Source: Verrucomicrobiales bacterium
GTDB taxonomy: Bacteria > Verrucomicrobiota > Verrucomicrobiia > Verrucomicrobiales > SLCJ01
Direction of reading: 5' to 3'
DNA: 64,000 nt
Assembly (NCBI GenBank): GCA_024636835.1
Contig: JAGXGH010000048.1
Span: 1-64,000 of the forward strand
Shown: positions 8,641 to 18,131 of the stretch, piece after piece
Numbering within the stretch: position 1 is the first letter of the stretch
How the letters are laid out: each line of letters begins with the position of its first letter
Made by a program: the position numbers and the translations under genes
The notes under the pieces: generated by a model
What the model saw: the letters and a program-made list of their open reading frames with translations, nothing else
Told to the model about the DNA's origin: nothing
Databases searched by the model: none

Positions 8641-9255
8641 ATGGCACGCTACACCGGACCAACCGACAAAATTTCCCGCCGTTTCGGCGTCGCACTCTTC
8701 GGACCAAGCAAAGCGCTTGAGAACCGCGCATTTCCTCCTGGCCAACACGGTCCTAAGATGGCGCGTCGCCGCAAGCAGTCTGACTACGCCCTCATGCTTG
8801 CAGAGAAGCAGAAGCTTCGCATGCAGTATGGAGTGCTTGAAAAGCCATTCCGTCGTCTTTTCGCTGAGGCTGTTCGCCGCGGTGGGGTGACTGGTGAAAT
8901 TCTCATCCAGCTTCTCGAACTTCGTCTCGACAATGTCGTTTACCGCATGGGTCTCTCGAACACCCGTCGTGGTGCACGTCAACTCGTCAACCACGGTCAT
9001 ATTTTGATCAATGGTGTGCGCACAGACGTTTCTTCTTACTCCTGCAAGCCAGGCGACAAGGTTTCCGTTCACAGCTCTGCAGGTTCCAAGCAGCTTGCCC
9101 TTCGTGGTCTTGAGAAAACACAGTATGTTCCCGCAGTGGATTGGGTGACACTCGACAAAGAAACCCTCGTTGGTTCTGTCACACGTGTTCCTGAGCGCTC
9201 GGAAGTTGACCCACAAGTCGACGAGCAGATGGTGGTTGAATTCTACTCCCGTTAA
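8641..9255 (+). CDS. rpsD: 30S ribosomal protein S4
   Basis: 204 residues, full length. It begins MARYTGPTDKISRRFG, carries the S4 signature LELRLDNVVYRMGLSNTRRGARQLVNHGHILINGV (the S4 RNA-binding fold) and ends EVDPQVDEQMVVEFYSR. It nucleates 30S assembly on 16S rRNA. It lacks the N-terminal zinc Cys cluster of the C+ form. A strong hairpin terminator follows 31 bases after the stop, so the unit ends here. The usual rpoA-rplQ pair is absent downstream. Confidence 0.98.
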   Translation: MARYTGPTDKISRRFGVALFGPSKALENRAFPPGQHGPKMARRRKQSDYALMLAEKQKLRMQYGVLEKPFRRLFAEAVRRGGVTGEILIQLLELRLDNVVYRMGLSNTRRGARQLVNHGHILINGVRTDVSSYSCKPGDKVSVHSSAGSKQLALRGLEKTQYVPAVDWVTLDKETLVGSVTRVPERSEVDPQVDEQMVVEFYSR

Positions 9256-9285
9256 TCGGCGAGTATCGATTCACGATCAATTTTC

Positions 9286-9320
9286 AAAACCTCTCATTCC
9301 TCGTGGATGGGAGGTTTTTT
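9286..9320 (+). terminator. Rho-independent terminator after rpsD
   Basis: AAACCTCTCAT (9287-9297) pairs with ATGGGAGGTTT (9307-9317) over 11 positions with one G-U pair. The loop is nine bases and the stem is followed by a T run. It closes the ribosomal protein unit. Confidence 0.92.
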
Positions 9321-9427
9321 GTGATAATTATAACGCATTATGGAAGAAAACCGCTTGGATGCGGATGGTTTTTCCAATATGAATTTCACAGCTGTTCATC
9401 TCTGCTGTCTCCTGACTGCTATTCCCT

Positions 9428-12073
9428 GTGTCCCCCAGCCCCTCCACTAGTTCCAAAACGCTTTATCGTACTCTGCTCATCGAGTCTGACGATGTAGGCG
9501 ATGATTCGTTGTCGCCAGTTTTGATACACGCGAGGTTTTTGGTTGATCGCTGTGTCTCTCCAGCGGAGGCGGTTAACTTGTTCCGAGACCATGATTTGGT
9601 ATTGATCCGTGCGCAGGAGAGGATGCCGACGGAGAATTTGCGCCATTTGGTGAGTTGGCTTCGACATAATAGTGTTGAGGGTGCCGAGCCCGTGGCTATA
9701 ATCGTGGCGGGGCAAAAGGTGATCACGCAGCTTGATGGGCTGCCCTGTGATATGCTGGAAGAGGGTTCCGTCAAATCAATGTTGCCTGAGCATTTGAAGG
9801 AAGTGCGCACGTATCTTGATAACAAGCGCAAGCATGGTGACTCTTCATTTTGGTCGCGTCTTTTCGGACGTTCACAGGGAACCGATGAGCCTGCGAATTC
9901 ACAAGAGATATCCGTAGAGACTAAGGGAACGAAAAAGAATAGTGCGCCGAAAAAAATCGTAGAGACCAAGACGGGGCAGCATATGAACAGTCCCAAAGCG
10001 GAGGTGCCGAATGAGAAAGAGGTGCCATCAATCGACGTGCAGCCGGTGACACCCTTGGTCCCCCGAGAGAAGGTGGAAGCATTGAAGACCGTTTCAAGGG
10101 AGGTGATGCCTTTTCGCCGCCCACTGGAAATCTCAGCGGTTACTCCGATTTTATTTAATGAGATTTCTGAAGCAGCGGTGATGCTCGGTCAGGACTATCG
10201 CGTGATTGAAGCGAATAATGCCTGGCTGAGTTTGTTCGAAACGGAGAAAGGTCGTGTCCTTGGTTCAGCGGGCGTCGAGTTTAAGACAGGATTCGATAAA
10301 GTGGCGTGGGCGAATATACTTCACCGGGCGCTACTTGGTAGGGAGTTTGATGCTGATCATGAGTCTCTTGATCCACCGATACAATCGCTCAAGGTGCGTC
10401 CGATTCTGGGAGATGATGGCACTCCGAAAGGGGTATTGATTTTGTGTAAGTCAATGACTGCAAGTGATTTGAAATTGTCACAAAGTGATGAATCCAAGGC
10501 GGAGATCGAGTCGCGCGTTAGCGCGCAGCTGAAGCCGGATATCGAGCGTCAGAAAGTGCGTATCAATGACTTGTCCAGTGAACTGACGGCGCTTCGTGAG
10601 AGAATTCATAGAGCCGAGGAAGAAGCAAAATCGGCGCAGGATACGCTAGTTGAGGAACGGGTAGTGGCGAGAGCGGCGCAAAGGAAGTACGAGCTTCAGC
10701 GGGAGCGGTTTGATGAGTTGGTTGATGCCTTGGGGAGTGCACGCTCGATAGCTGGTGGGCCGAATAGCGAGGCGAATTCAATGTTGGCGAAGGTGGGTGA
10801 TACAAAAATGGATCTTAGTCTTTTGGATTACGCTCCGTTTGGGATTGTTCGTCTGAGTTCGGATGGTGAAGTGATGTTTGCCAACAAACAGGTGGATGAG
10901 TTGATGGGATTTTCGATTACAGGTGCGCAGTCGTTCACCGATTGGATTGCGAAGGGTCGGCGATCGGACGAAACGTCTGCGGAACTGGTTGATGAGTGGA
11001 CTGATAAAGTATGGCGTCGCCAGATGACCTCTGTGGTTCAAGTGGCGGGTGACGATGGTTTGCTCAAGGATGTGGAGTTTCGGCCGGCGTTGATGGATGA
11101 CGGAGGACTCTTGGTTTTTGTTTCTGATGTGACGGACCGCCAGCAAGTTTATGATGCCTTGCGCAATGCGGAGACGAAGTTCCGCAGTGTGTTTCGTTCG
11201 ACAGTGGCTGGTGTCGCGCTGATGGATGGCGACGGATTGATCTACGATGCGAATGTGACGTTCTGTGAAATGTTTGCACAGAAACGCGGTGATGTATGTT
11301 CGACAACACTCCTGGCGCTAGTTCACGGATCCGGCGGTGATGAAGCATCTATTGTTGAATTACAAAACCCGCTTCGATTAATCCTGCCAAATGGAGAACA
11401 GGCGGTGCTTGTATGTCCTGTGTTGGGCTCTGGTGAGAGTGAAGCGCGGGCGATCTTCTGCGTTCCTGTTCCCGTTGAGGAGACTAGGCAGGGCAGTGAT
11501 AGTAATGCGCGCGAAGGAATCCAAATGATGGTCGGTATGGCCGAGGACTTGCGTCAGTTGACACTTGGCGATGGTGATAAAGCGCGTCAGAATACATTGG
11601 CACGCTGGCTTGACGTGCTTTCAGCTGTGGTCACGCCAGATCAGCAGAACATGGTCGACATCGGAAGGGTGGTTCGTGATCTGATTGCTGAAACTCGTCA
11701 TAGGATGGGGGACCAGGCACGCGCGAATGTTTTATTTGATGCACCAGTGGATGAACGACTTATCCCGCGCACGACGGCTATTCCTTTGGTGCTGGCGATA
11801 TCGGAACTGATTGAGAACGCGATTCAGCACGGGCTGAAAAATGGGGCGATTGAGGGTTTGGTACGCGTGCATTTTACCCGCAGTGAGAATGAACTTGTCA
11901 CTGAAATTTGCGATACCGGCGCAAGATTGCGAACGAACTTCGAAATTGAGAAGCATGCAGGAGAGGGATTGAAGCTAGCGCGCTTGCTGGTGACGCGAGT
12001 AGGGGGCAAACTTAGCATTGACCCTGGAACCGAAACTCGCTGCCAATTGAATATCCCACTCTCCCAGGGATAG
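9428..12073 (+). CDS. Multi-PAS histidine-kinase-like sensor without a visible phospho-acceptor His
   Basis: 881 residues, GTG start. In order: a receiver-like N-terminus (residues about 14-135) lacking a clear phospho-accepting Asp pocket; a linker; PAS 1 (about 235-345, with VMLGQDYRVIEANNAWLSLF); a coiled coil (about 353-437); PAS 2 (about 460-570, YAPFGIVRLSSDGEVMFANK); PAS 3 (about 574-690); and a C-terminal HATPase. The HATPase keeps its N box (ELIENAIQHG), DTG and GEGLKLA motifs. The helical segment before it (NAREGIQMMVGMAEDLRQLT) has no His where a DHp or HisKA_2 helix should carry one. There is no transmembrane segment, so it is cytosolic. Thirty-two bases separate it from the complete hybrid kinase downstream, which it may regulate. 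The missing His is what I see; a pseudokinase role is inference. Confidence 0.8.
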   Translation: MSPSPSTSSKTLYRTLLIESDDVGDDSLSPVLIHARFLVDRCVSPAEAVNLFRDHDLVLIRAQERMPTENLRHLVSWLRHNSVEGAEPVAIIVAGQKVITQLDGLPCDMLEEGSVKSMLPEHLKEVRTYLDNKRKHGDSSFWSRLFGRSQGTDEPANSQEISVETKGTKKNSAPKKIVETKTGQHMNSPKAEVPNEKEVPSIDVQPVTPLVPREKVEALKTVSREVMPFRRPLEISAVTPILFNEISEAAVMLGQDYRVIEANNAWLSLFETEKGRVLGSAGVEFKTGFDKVAWANILHRALLGREFDADHESLDPPIQSLKVRPILGDDGTPKGVLILCKSMTASDLKLSQSDESKAEIESRVSAQLKPDIERQKVRINDLSSELTALRERIHRAEEEAKSAQDTLVEERVVARAAQRKYELQRERFDELVDALGSARSIAGGPNSEANSMLAKVGDTKMDLSLLDYAPFGIVRLSSDGEVMFANKQVDELMGFSITGAQSFTDWIAKGRRSDETSAELVDEWTDKVWRRQMTSVVQVAGDDGLLKDVEFRPALMDDGGLLVFVSDVTDRQQVYDALRNAETKFRSVFRSTVAGVALMDGDGLIYDANVTFCEMFAQKRGDVCSTTLLALVHGSGGDEASIVELQNPLRLILPNGEQAVLVCPVLGSGESEARAIFCVPVPVEETRQGSDSNAREGIQMMVGMAEDLRQLTLGDGDKARQNTLARWLDVLSAVVTPDQQNMVDIGRVVRDLIAETRHRMGDQARANVLFDAPVDERLIPRTTAIPLVLAISELIENAIQHGLKNGAIEGLVRVHFTRSENELVTEICDTGARLRTNFEIEKHAGEGLKLARLLVTRVGGKLSIDPGTETRCQLNIPLSQG

Positions 12074-12105
12074 GAGGTGAGACGGAGACGGGAGTCCTTC
12101 CGACT

Positions 12106-14355
12106 ATGTCTTCGTTACCCAATGTGTTGATCATTGAAGATCAGGTGCTCGTTGCCGATGCGGCGCGAGATGCGCTTGATCGTCATGCTGTGGCGTGTTG
12201 TGAGGTTGCGTCGTCGAGAGACATGGCAATGGCGGCGATGCGCAAATCGCTGCCGGACTTGGTGGTGCTTGACTTTGAACTGGATGAATCCAATAGCGTG
12301 TTGGATTTTATCGCAGAGCTTCGTGAGACTTGGCACTTGCCTGTTGTGGTCTTTTCCAGTCGATCGGATGCACAATATTGGCAAATTATCTCGCGTGTGA
12401 GACCGGAGGCGGTGCTGACCAAGCCCGTAGGCCCGGCAAAGTTGGGTGCGGCTGTACGCAAGGCTTTCGATGCGGAGTATCTCCGAAAAAGAGCGGCAAA
12501 AGATAGCGACAGCGAACCGCGAATTCGTCGACTGGCCGATTCGATGGTCGAGTTGGTCGTGGCGACAGATCTCTGTGGGCGGGTGACGATGGTGAATCAC
12601 GGAGGGATTGTTGTTGGTGGAGATCCCTTGGATTCACTGATAGGAAAACCGCTTGATGAAGTGCTGGGTCTGGTAAGCAGTGAGGGTAATCCGATCGCGC
12701 TAGCGGAGTCGGCACGGGCTGCATCAGGGGTGTTACGGTGGAGTGGTTGTGAGGGGCGACTGGGTGATATTTGGATCCCGGGCGAGTTGGAAGTTTTGTT
12801 GGCTCCCATGCCTGGATTGATGGGTGGGATTGTGGGGATGCTTGCTGTGCTCTCGCCGACGGAGGCCTGGTATGCCGAGCGAGCAACAGCAGTGATCGAT
12901 GGCAATGAAAAAAACTGGCGAAGCGTCTTCCAGTCGATAGGCCGTGGCGTGATGGTGGCGGATTCCGAGGGCAAGATTGTGTATTCAAACCCAGTTGCGG
13001 CGAGGCTGTTGGGTGTGAATGTCAATCGCACCTTGGATTCAACGTTGAACGAAATGCTACCAGAGAGTGAGTGGCAGCGGCTCGGTGAGCCTGAACTGAA
13101 AAACGGATTGGAAGTATTCAAGTTACGTGCCATTGGGTCATTGCGAGTGATGGAGTTGGTGGCTTCGCCGTTTGGTGATGGAACAATCATTTTCCCATCA
13201 GATGTGACGCGGGTCCTCCAAGAATCGGAGCGCCAGACCCGCGAGACACGGCTTGGTGACCTAGGTGTGATCGCACGAGGTCTTGCCCATGAGTTGAATA
13301 ATCAACTTACAGTGGTCGGCGGCGCTTTGGAGTCGATGGATTTACAGCCACGGGATGGAGAGGAAGGCGAATTGATGCGATCGGCAAAGACGGCGGCGAA
13401 GCGTGCTGCGGAAGTCGTGCGGCAGATGGAGATTTTTGCCAAACCCGAGCCTGGACGATGCGAAGCTTTCGATTGGAGTGAGGTAATTGTAGCACTACAG
13501 GGGCGCTTTCCTGAGGTGCTGAAGCTTGATGGTGGTATCCCTGAAGTGACGATGATGGGCGATCGTGAGCAGATTCTATTGGCGCTGGCGAACGTGATTC
13601 AGAATGGTGTGCAGGCCTTGCGTGGTGCGGAGACACAGGAAATTTACTTGAGGTCGAAGTCGACAGAAAATGGTCAACTACGTGTAATCATCCGCGATGC
13701 AGGGTGTGGAATTTCCTCCGAGAATTTGGAGAAAGTGATCGAGCCTTACTTCTCGACGAGGTATGAAGAGAATGTGATGGGTCTTGGATTGACAGTGTCG
13801 GATAGGATCGTCAGTGCTCACAAAGGGACACTCGATATTTACTCGGAATTTGGCACGTTCACAGAGGTGACGATCACTCTTCCATCAGAACCTTCGACGA
13901 AACGAGCGGGAAGTGTGAATCCATCCATGACGAGCTCTCCGATTACAGTATCGTCTTCACTCAATGGTGCCCAGCGTGGACGGATTCTTATCCTCGAAGA
14001 CGAACCTGCCGTGAGCGGTGTGCTTATGATCGCGTTGAGGCGTGACGGCTGGGCCGTGGATGTTGCGTTAGAGGGTGCGGAAGCAATATCGAAATGGCGG
14101 GATGCCTACGAGTCTGGTAGTAGATACAATCTTTTGGTGTCAGATCTAACTATACCTGGTGGAATGGGCGGTAAAGAGGCGGTGGAGAATATTCAACGAT
14201 TTGACCCTCTTGCAGTGGCTTTGGCATCGAGTGGATACAGTGATGATCCAGTGATGGAGCGTCCCTTGGAGTTTGGCTTTGTAGATGCGGTTTCAAAGCC
14301 TTATGAGCTTAAACACATGCTGGATACCGTGCGTCGCTGTGCCAAGTTTACTTGA
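12106..14355 (+). CDS. Hybrid sensor histidine kinase (REC-PAS-PAS-HisKA-HATPase-REC)
   Basis: 749 residues. An N-terminal receiver (NVLIIEDQVLV, Asp near residue 56 in VVLDFELD, Lys in LTKPVG) is followed by two PAS domains (about 140-250 and 270-370). The DHp helix has His near residue 395 in GLAHELNNQL. The HATPase carries NVIQNGVQAL, DAGCGIS and MGLGLTVSDRIV. The second receiver, from about residue 626, carries the acceptor Asp near 680 in LLVSDLTIPGG. No membrane segment, so cytosolic signalling. It is downstream of the His-less sensor and probably in the same operon. The target is unknown. Its position before the polysaccharide locus makes control of that locus plausible, but nothing in the sequence proves it. 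Confidence 0.9.
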   Translation: MSSLPNVLIIEDQVLVADAARDALDRHAVACCEVASSRDMAMAAMRKSLPDLVVLDFELDESNSVLDFIAELRETWHLPVVVFSSRSDAQYWQIISRVRPEAVLTKPVGPAKLGAAVRKAFDAEYLRKRAAKDSDSEPRIRRLADSMVELVVATDLCGRVTMVNHGGIVVGGDPLDSLIGKPLDEVLGLVSSEGNPIALAESARAASGVLRWSGCEGRLGDIWIPGELEVLLAPMPGLMGGIVGMLAVLSPTEAWYAERATAVIDGNEKNWRSVFQSIGRGVMVADSEGKIVYSNPVAARLLGVNVNRTLDSTLNEMLPESEWQRLGEPELKNGLEVFKLRAIGSLRVMELVASPFGDGTIIFPSDVTRVLQESERQTRETRLGDLGVIARGLAHELNNQLTVVGGALESMDLQPRDGEEGELMRSAKTAAKRAAEVVRQMEIFAKPEPGRCEAFDWSEVIVALQGRFPEVLKLDGGIPEVTMMGDREQILLALANVIQNGVQALRGAETQEIYLRSKSTENGQLRVIIRDAGCGISSENLEKVIEPYFSTRYEENVMGLGLTVSDRIVSAHKGTLDIYSEFGTFTEVTITLPSEPSTKRAGSVNPSMTSSPITVSSSLNGAQRGRILILEDEPAVSGVLMIALRRDGWAVDVALEGAEAISKWRDAYESGSRYNLLVSDLTIPGGMGGKEAVENIQRFDPLAVALASSGYSDDPVMERPLEFGFVDAVSKPYELKHMLDTVRRCAKFT

Positions 14356-14373
14356 TGAGTGATATAATCTTAC

Positions 14374-15363
14374 TTATAGATCGTAACCTTTTGGATGGTC
14401 TTTATGCCATCCCCATGCTGACTCGACGATGGCCTCGATGGTATCGAACTTCGGTTGCCAATTGAGCTCTTTCATGGCTTTTTTACTGTCGGCGTAGAGA
14501 GATGGAGGATCACCTTCGCGGCGCTCGGCATCATCGCAGGGAACTTTCAAGCCGGTTACTTTTTCAACGGCGTTGATGACCTCTAGAACGGAGGATGGTC
14601 TCCCAGTGCCCAGGTTGTAGTCGACCAGGGTTCTGGGTGTTTCGAGCTTCTCGAATACTGCGATATGGGCTCGACTGAGGTCGTCGACGTGAACATAATC
14701 CCGTAGGCATGTGCCGTCTGGAGTTGGGTAGTCGCGACCGAAGACTTTTAGTGCCCCACGAGCGCCTGTGGCGGCGTCGATGCACAGTGGGATGAGGTGA
14801 GTTTCTGGATCATGATCCTCGCCGATGCTGCCATCCTCGGCGGCGCCTGCTGCGTTGAAGTAGCGGAAGATAGCGGCGGAGAAGTTGTGTGCGTGAGTGA
14901 GATCGCGAAGGACGTGCTCGATATCGAGTTTAGATTGCCCGTAGGGGTTGATGGGTGCCTGCGGCAGGTCCTCGGTGATGGGTAGTTTTTCAACCACGCC
15001 GAAGGTCGCGCAGGTGGAAGAGAAGATGAACTTACTGACTCCCGCCTCGAACATCGCTTGAAGGAGTTCGAGAGTTGCTCCCACGTTGTTGCGGTAATAC
15101 TTGAGCGGGTTTGTTACGGATTCGCCGACATAGGCGAATGCGGCGAAATGCATAACGATATCGATCTTTTCCTCTCGGAGGATTTCTACCATCGCTGGAC
15201 GGTCGCCAAGGTTTACTTCATGGAAGGGCACCCCCGCGGGAATGGCGTCTCGATGTCCGAAGATGAGATTATCGACAACGACAGGGCGATGTCCTGCCGT
15301 GAGAAGTTGATTTACGCAGTGGCTTCCGATATAGCCGGCACCGCCGACGACAAGAACGTTCAT
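14374..15363 (-). CDS. galE: UDP-glucose 4-epimerase
   Basis: 329 residues, full length. The Rossmann motif GGAGYIGSH at residues 7-15 binds NAD. The SSTCATFG block supplies the catalytic Ser/Thr region, and Tyr141 and Lys145 in NPYGQSK complete the SDR active site. It interconverts UDP-glucose and UDP-galactose in the cytosol and so provides galactose for the polysaccharide made by the locus that follows. It points towards the kinase gene, leaving only 18 bases between the stops with no visible hairpin. The ATG at 15363 begins MNVLVVGGAG, the natural start. Confidence 0.95.
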   Translation of the reverse strand: MNVLVVGGAGYIGSHCVNQLLTAGHRPVVVDNLIFGHRDAIPAGVPFHEVNLGDRPAMVEILREEKIDIVMHFAAFAYVGESVTNPLKYYRNNVGATLELLQAMFEAGVSKFIFSSTCATFGVVEKLPITEDLPQAPINPYGQSKLDIEHVLRDLTHAHNFSAAIFRYFNAAGAAEDGSIGEDHDPETHLIPLCIDAATGARGALKVFGRDYPTPDGTCLRDYVHVDDLSRAHIAVFEKLETPRTLVDYNLGTGRPSSVLEVINAVEKVTGLKVPCDDAERREGDPPSLYADSKKAMKELNWQPKFDTIEAIVESAWGWHKDHPKGYDL

Positions 15364-15560
15364 GATGATGAGTGATGAGGACCAATTGATCCACCGTTTG
15401 ACGATGGTGATAATCAGCCTTAACGCTATTTAGTCGCATTGGCAATGCGTGATCGCTGTCAGTCTCTCCAGAATAAGGAGAATAATTCCGACTTCGGCGG
15501 CGTCCTAGAGAAGCTATCCTTTCATTTTCTCTCTCCCTCCAAATTGCTGATTTTTACTCT

Positions 15561-16280
15561 ATGTCCTTTAGATCACTCACTTTCTTTCGCCTGATTCTTC
15601 TCATTGCCCTTTCATCGAGCACAGCCACGGCTGGACTGTTTAGTCCTCCTGAGCCGAAGAAAGCAAAGCTTGAGATACCTAGGGCGACGCGTGAGATCGT
15701 CGTGACAAAGCCGATCATCATCGGGAAAGGGGAGCATCGCGATTTTGGATGGGCTCGTCTCGTCCCGAAGGGTATGGGTGATGGTAGCCAGCGAGAAGGG
15801 CAGCGTCCAGTGATGGCTCTACTGCGCGGTGCTTCAGTGAGTCGTGTCATTATCGGAAAACCTGGTGTCGATGGGATTTATTGCGTGGGGGATAATAAGT
15901 TAATTGATGTGTATTTCGAAGATGTCGGGGAAGACGCGGTTACCGTGAAAGGTGGCCCTGTGCTTTGGGATGGTGGCGGCGCGAGGAAGGCCAGCGACAA
16001 GATTGTCCAAATGAATCACAAGGGGCCGTTCATTGGCAAAAACCTGATCTTCGAAGATTTTTCGATTGGTGTACGCGGCAACGGAAATTCCAAATTCAGA
16101 AAGACCCCGTTTCGTATCGAGTTAGAAAATGTGCAGGGCAATAAAGGACACTCGCTAGTGAAGCTTTCGTCCAAGGGGAGTAAGGTGAAGATGAAAAACA
16201 TCAACACCTGGGACGTGGATAACGTCACCAGCCTGGCGAACGGCGCCGAGGCGAAGAAAGATAATGTGACGAAACGCTGA
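15561..16280 (+). CDS. Secreted pectate lyase-like protein (PL3 family)
   Basis: 239 residues with a signal peptide (LTFFRLILLIALSSSTATA). The block GVDGIYCVGDNKLIDVYFEDVGEDAVTVKG is the hallmark of polysaccharide lyase family 3, where the VGEDA acidic cluster binds calcium. Then come a Lys-rich middle (SDKIVQMNHKGPFIGKNL) and the parallel beta-helix rungs. The length is normal for a PL3 catalytic domain. The family cleaves polygalacturonate by beta-elimination outside the cell. Its place between galE and the initiating sugar transferase suggests it may trim or release the cell's own uronate-containing polysaccharide instead of degrading plant pectin; that is inference. An ATTCG-type repeat begins right after the stop. 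Confidence 0.82.
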   Translation: MSFRSLTFFRLILLIALSSSTATAGLFSPPEPKKAKLEIPRATREIVVTKPIIIGKGEHRDFGWARLVPKGMGDGSQREGQRPVMALLRGASVSRVIIGKPGVDGIYCVGDNKLIDVYFEDVGEDAVTVKGGPVLWDGGGARKASDKIVQMNHKGPFIGKNLIFEDFSIGVRGNGNSKFRKTPFRIELENVQGNKGHSLVKLSSKGSKVKMKNINTWDVDNVTSLANGAEAKKDNVTKR

Positions 16281-16309
16281 ACCGCGAATTAGTCGAATTT
16301 TGCGAATTT
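16281..16309 (-). repeat. Dispersed ATTCG-type intergenic repeat, copy 1
   Basis: Read on the minus strand it has three ATTCG cores spaced nine bases apart (AATTCGCAA, AATTCGACT, AATTCGCGG), starting directly after the lyase stop codon. A second copy with the same spacing lies at 50848-50877 on the plus strand. Confidence 0.6.
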
Positions 16310-16465
16310 GGAAGTGATCTTCTCGGCTCTTCGTAGCTAAACTTGTCAAAGTTTGGATGGAGCGCAGCGAATCTGCCCCTTCCTACCTGACTTCTGCTAC
16401 TCGCTACCTAATTCAAATCGCGTGCGGCGCAGCCGTTTTACGCGACCTTCTACTTCGACAGCCTG

Positions 16466-17953
16466 CTACTGTCCGTGGCCGAATAGTACGGTGTAGACGG
16501 TTTTTACCAAAATACGTATATCGAGCATTGTTGAGCAGTTCTTCACGTAGTAGAGGTCGTAACCGAGCTTTTCCAGGGTGTCTTTGTCGTTTTGTCCATA
16601 GGGGTAATTGACTTGAGCCCACCCTGTGATGCCGGGTCTGACGGAGTGTCGGAAATGATAGCACGGGAATCTTTGCTCATAGCCTACGACGAGATCCACC
16701 CATTCGGCGCGCGGTCCTACGAGACTAAGGTCGCCTTTGACGACGTTGAAGAGTTGCGGAAGTTCGTCGAGTCGGGTTTTACGGATGAACTTTCCGATAG
16801 GGGTCAAACGCTCGTCGTTATATACGGTGTATTTCGAGCCGTGTTCAGACCCAACGCGCATCGATCTGAATTTATAAATCTCGAAAGGTTCCTCGCGCAT
16901 GCCTGTCCGAAGTTGTTTGAAGATGATTGGCCCCTTACTGGAGATGCGGACGGCTAATGCGGTGAGAATGAGTAATGGCGAGAGCATGAATATCCCAATC
17001 AACGCCAGCACTCGATCGGTAAATAGTTTGGATCTCGCATAACTTGCACTGCGGTGGAGTGTGAACCCGGGCTGCAGTGCCCAGTCGAACGACAGTAACG
17101 ATGGTGGGACAAGTTGTAAGTAATCTGTGATGAAGCTCTCATAGCTGTAGACTTTATTGCGACTGAACAGCGCGATAATGAGGCGCTGTTTCAATATAGG
17201 TGGGAGTTCATTGGAGGCGACTGTGAGTACGTAATACTCGATGTAATGTCCATCCATCGATGAGTTCAGATTGAGCGATGACATGGATTGAATAATCGGG
17301 GAGTCTGGGTCGCCTTCAACGAGGTGTTTGCCGACTTCTTCTTCATTTATAGAAAAGGGAAGTACTTTGAGCGCTCGCCCGCTTTTCTTGATGCGATGGT
17401 AAAGATCAATGGTCTCCGAGCTCACACCGATCGTGCAGATGCCGTTCCGGAGTTCGAAGCGCGCTTGAATGCGGCCCAGGATATAGCGATAGACGATAGA
17501 TGTGGCGGTAAAGCCTATGAGCGTGAATGCGATCACCGACCTTGCAGAGTTCATCTGTTTGCCGTAGGCGACGAAGGAATAAATGAGGAAAAATACACCA
17601 ACAAAAACGCCTGCGGACACGATGATATGCTCGCTGATGAATCGGACGTGGTGTTTTGGAGTAGCATAGTTATATCCGCCCACAAGATAGGTGCCCACAA
17701 GGCTGGCACCCGTTACTGCGAAGAGTGTGCGATGGCTGATTACGGCAAGAAGATCTCCACCGTGGCGGAGTACCGATAAAATGGAGAAAAGCACAACGAT
17801 GATGAGGATGTCCATCACCACCAAGGCATAAGGATAGATCGTATGTGCGGCGCGGCGTTTTCTGTGACGCAGTTCCTCCCTACGGTTTTCTCCTCCGGGA
17901 AACAGTGGTCCAGTGAGTTCAGTGAGTGGTTCTTTTTTCAAAGACTGTTTCAT
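16466..17953 (-). CDS. Polyprenyl-phosphate sugar transferase initiating exopolysaccharide synthesis
   Basis: 495 residues, the WcaJ/TIGR03025 type. Four to five membrane helices occupy residues about 38-165, followed by a CoA-binding-like central domain and the C-terminal bacterial sugar transferase domain. The latter is seen in the membrane helix RVLALIGIFMLSPLLILTAL, the GPIIFKQLRTGMREEPFEIYKFRSM block, RKTRLDELPQLFNVVKGDLSLVGPRAE and RPGITGWAQVNYPYG. The enzyme moves a sugar 1-phosphate (often glucose or galactose) from its UDP form to undecaprenyl phosphate at the inner membrane, the first committed step. It is transcribed away from the export genes, with a shared control region of about 180 bases. 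Confidence 0.93.
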   Translation of the reverse strand: MKQSLKKEPLTELTGPLFPGGENRREELRHRKRRAAHTIYPYALVVMDILIIVVLFSILSVLRHGGDLLAVISHRTLFAVTGASLVGTYLVGGYNYATPKHHVRFISEHIIVSAGVFVGVFFLIYSFVAYGKQMNSARSVIAFTLIGFTATSIVYRYILGRIQARFELRNGICTIGVSSETIDLYHRIKKSGRALKVLPFSINEEEVGKHLVEGDPDSPIIQSMSSLNLNSSMDGHYIEYYVLTVASNELPPILKQRLIIALFSRNKVYSYESFITDYLQLVPPSLLSFDWALQPGFTLHRSASYARSKLFTDRVLALIGIFMLSPLLILTALAVRISSKGPIIFKQLRTGMREEPFEIYKFRSMRVGSEHGSKYTVYNDERLTPIGKFIRKTRLDELPQLFNVVKGDLSLVGPRAEWVDLVVGYEQRFPCYHFRHSVRPGITGWAQVNYPYGQNDKDTLEKLGYDLYYVKNCSTMLDIRILVKTVYTVLFGHGQ

Positions 17954-18131
17954 AGGCGGGAGTGACTTTTGGCGGAAAGTCGAAGAAAGGATGCGCTACT
18001 CAACGGGATCGAAGTGGAAATAGTTAAGGTGTTTACGCAATGCCTAGGAGAAATAGCGACGTCTTTTGATCTATATCGATATCTGATTGATATACAAGGC
18101 GTCTTTTGAACGATGATCGTTTCTCAGAATT

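Noticed and set aside
8479..9216. A 245-codon open frame on the minus strand
   Set aside because: It is antisense to rpsK/rpsD; the opposite strand is certain coding sequence.
12386..12988. A 200-codon minus-strand frame inside the hybrid kinase gene
   Set aside because: It is antisense to a well-supported multi-domain protein, with Pro/Ser/Arg bias typical of shadows.
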